This document shows positions 13,848 through 14,647 of a DNA stretch of 14,647 nucleotides, one piece after another. Numbering within the stretch: position 1 is the first letter of the stretch; every line of letters starts with the position of its first letter. Under the pieces are notes generated by a model. It did no database searches, had not been told where the DNA came from, and saw only the letters and a program-made list of their open reading frames with translations. The DNA is from Baffinella frigidus. Taxonomy: Eukaryota; Cryptophyceae; Cryptomonadales; Baffinellaceae. The translations under genes were made by a program, and so were the position numbers. Location: NCBI GenBank assembly GCA_026770585.1, contig MU647151.1, positions 40,330 through 54,976 of the forward strand. Direction: 5' to 3'.

Positions 13848-14228
13848 TACCACCAGCCCTCACAGCGAGACCAAATGCCTGATTTCGAGACGTGTGACCC
13901 AGGCACATTTACGGCTTTAAAAATCCCGGGGTGTCACGTCCAAAATATGTATAAAAAAGTTTACTACACGCGACTGGGATCACGTGACCGGTCACGTCCT
14001 TCCCGTCGCGTGTAGTACACTCGAGAAAAGAGTCGTGCGAAAAACAAATAGTCGTTGGGTCCTGGTCACGGATCAGGCAACGGGTCCGACACACTGATCG
14101 GTTATTTCCCTGGTACTGGACTTTTAAATAACAACGTTTTTGTCAGACACCCTTATCTGGGGTGTCTGTCAAGGCATATCCAGGATCTGAGAATCGTATA
14201 TTTGGTCCTGCCGTGAGGGCGAGTGGTA
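13848..14228. mobile_element. TIR element family H, member 2 (381 bp)
   Basis: Inverted ends at 13848-13876 and 14200-14228, 24 of 29 matching, core GACCAAAT. It sits inside a heptamer array; GACCC flanks both sides but is also the array unit. The interior carries a foldback TACTACACGCGAC (13962-13974)/GTCGCGTGTAGTA (14005-14017) around the perfect 16-bp palindrome ACGTGACCGGTCACGT (13982-13997). Near the right end is the hairpin AGACACCC/GGGTGTCT (14145-14167). No protein. Confidence 0.75.
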
Positions 14229-14402
14229 GACCCTAGACCCTAGACCCTAGACCCTAGAACCTAGATCCTAGACCCTAGACCCTACCACCAAAACCTACAT
14301 CCTCAACCCTCAACCCTATACCCTAAGCTATAAGCCCCAAACCCTAAACCTAAACCCTCGCCCCTAAACCCTAGCCCCCAAACCCAAACCCCCAAACCCT
14401 AA
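14229..14402 (+). repeat. (CCCTAGA)n and telomere-like array
   Basis: Near-perfect CCCTAGA units to about 14285, then mixed CCCTAAA, CCCTCAA and CCCCAAA units. Confidence 0.9.
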
Positions 14403-14442
14403 CGCTTGATCTTTGAATGGTAGCGGCTTTCGCAGGGAGCAT

Positions 14443-14496
14443 GGTGCTTTGGTGCTTTGGTGCAACCTTGCTATCGGCCATAAGTAGACAAGGTTG
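14443..14496 (+). repeat. (GGTGCTTT)2 plus partial, then an 8-bp hairpin
   Basis: Octamers at 14443 and 14451, then GGTGC. CAACCTTG (14463-14470) pairs with CAAGGTTG (14489-14496). Confidence 0.8.
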
Positions 14497-14621
14497 ACTT
14501 AGATCGCTCCAATGGCTCCAAGGGCCTAGGGCCCTACCCCCTTTACAGACGTGAAACACTGTTGACCAATACAAGAGGGAGGGGTGTCCCGCCAAACCCT
14601 TGTGTCCCTGAACCCCTAATC

Positions 14622-14647
14622 ACCCCCCCCCCCCCCCCCCCCCCCCC
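14622..14647 (+). repeat. Terminal poly-C run
   Basis: About 26 consecutive C at the window's right edge. It may be real or mark where assembly stopped. Confidence 0.85.

Noticed and set aside
1-14647. tRNA, rRNA or snRNA genes
   Set aside because: I looked for T-loop/box B patterns (GGTTCGA-type) and cloverleaf spacing and found none; the short hairpins lack other RNA gene marks.

Overview
The window looks like subtelomeric or repeat-rich intergenic DNA of a nuclear eukaryotic genome. Plant/alga-type heptamer repeats (CCCTAAA and variants) open the window and recur in at least seven patches. Long CT microsatellites, dozens of long inverted repeats and MITE-like elements fill most of the rest. 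No compact gene run, operon or ribosome-binding-site pattern is visible. A (TTTAGGG)n telomere type fits plants, green algae (including prasinophytes) and dinoflagellates. My guess is a repeat-rich alga or dinoflagellate; this is inference, because no gene here can be recognised by family.

Layout. 1-126: heptamer array. 127-2240: foldback elements, a ~100-bp dispersed repeat, and a CT tract held in a hairpin loop. 2308-2864: second CT tract and a 46-bp-arm foldback. 2956-3535: diverged minisatellite. 3728-4437: decayed telomere-like array. 4480-6500: a ~110-bp repeat present twice; its second copy looks like an intron ahead of a plausible terminal exon (6324-6473). This zone also has a 95-bp tandem duplication and a GC-rich minisatellite. 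6501-7700: palindrome-rich composite foldback. 7800-8136: small foldbacks. 8272-8694: the best single open reading frame, a small hydrophobic protein or exon. 8879-11068: near-continuous chain of foldback and TIR elements. 11153-13860: alternating telomere-like patches, a 22-bp satellite, a 65-bp-arm foldback and its half copy, a 26-bp perfect palindrome, and two copies of a ~130-bp element. 13848-14228: a 381-bp TIR element set into a (CCCTAGA)n array. The window ends in poly-C.

How it fits together. There is no pathway. The coherent theme is a population of non-autonomous, hairpin-forming mobile elements. Several unrelated foldbacks share the octamer TACTACAC, suggesting one superfamily or a common mobilising or processing signal. 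Only two coding candidates are worth keeping: the two-exon model ending at 6473 and the hydrophobic frame ending at 8694. Neither can be named. No tRNA, rRNA, CRISPR array, transposase, reverse transcriptase or virus gene was recognised.
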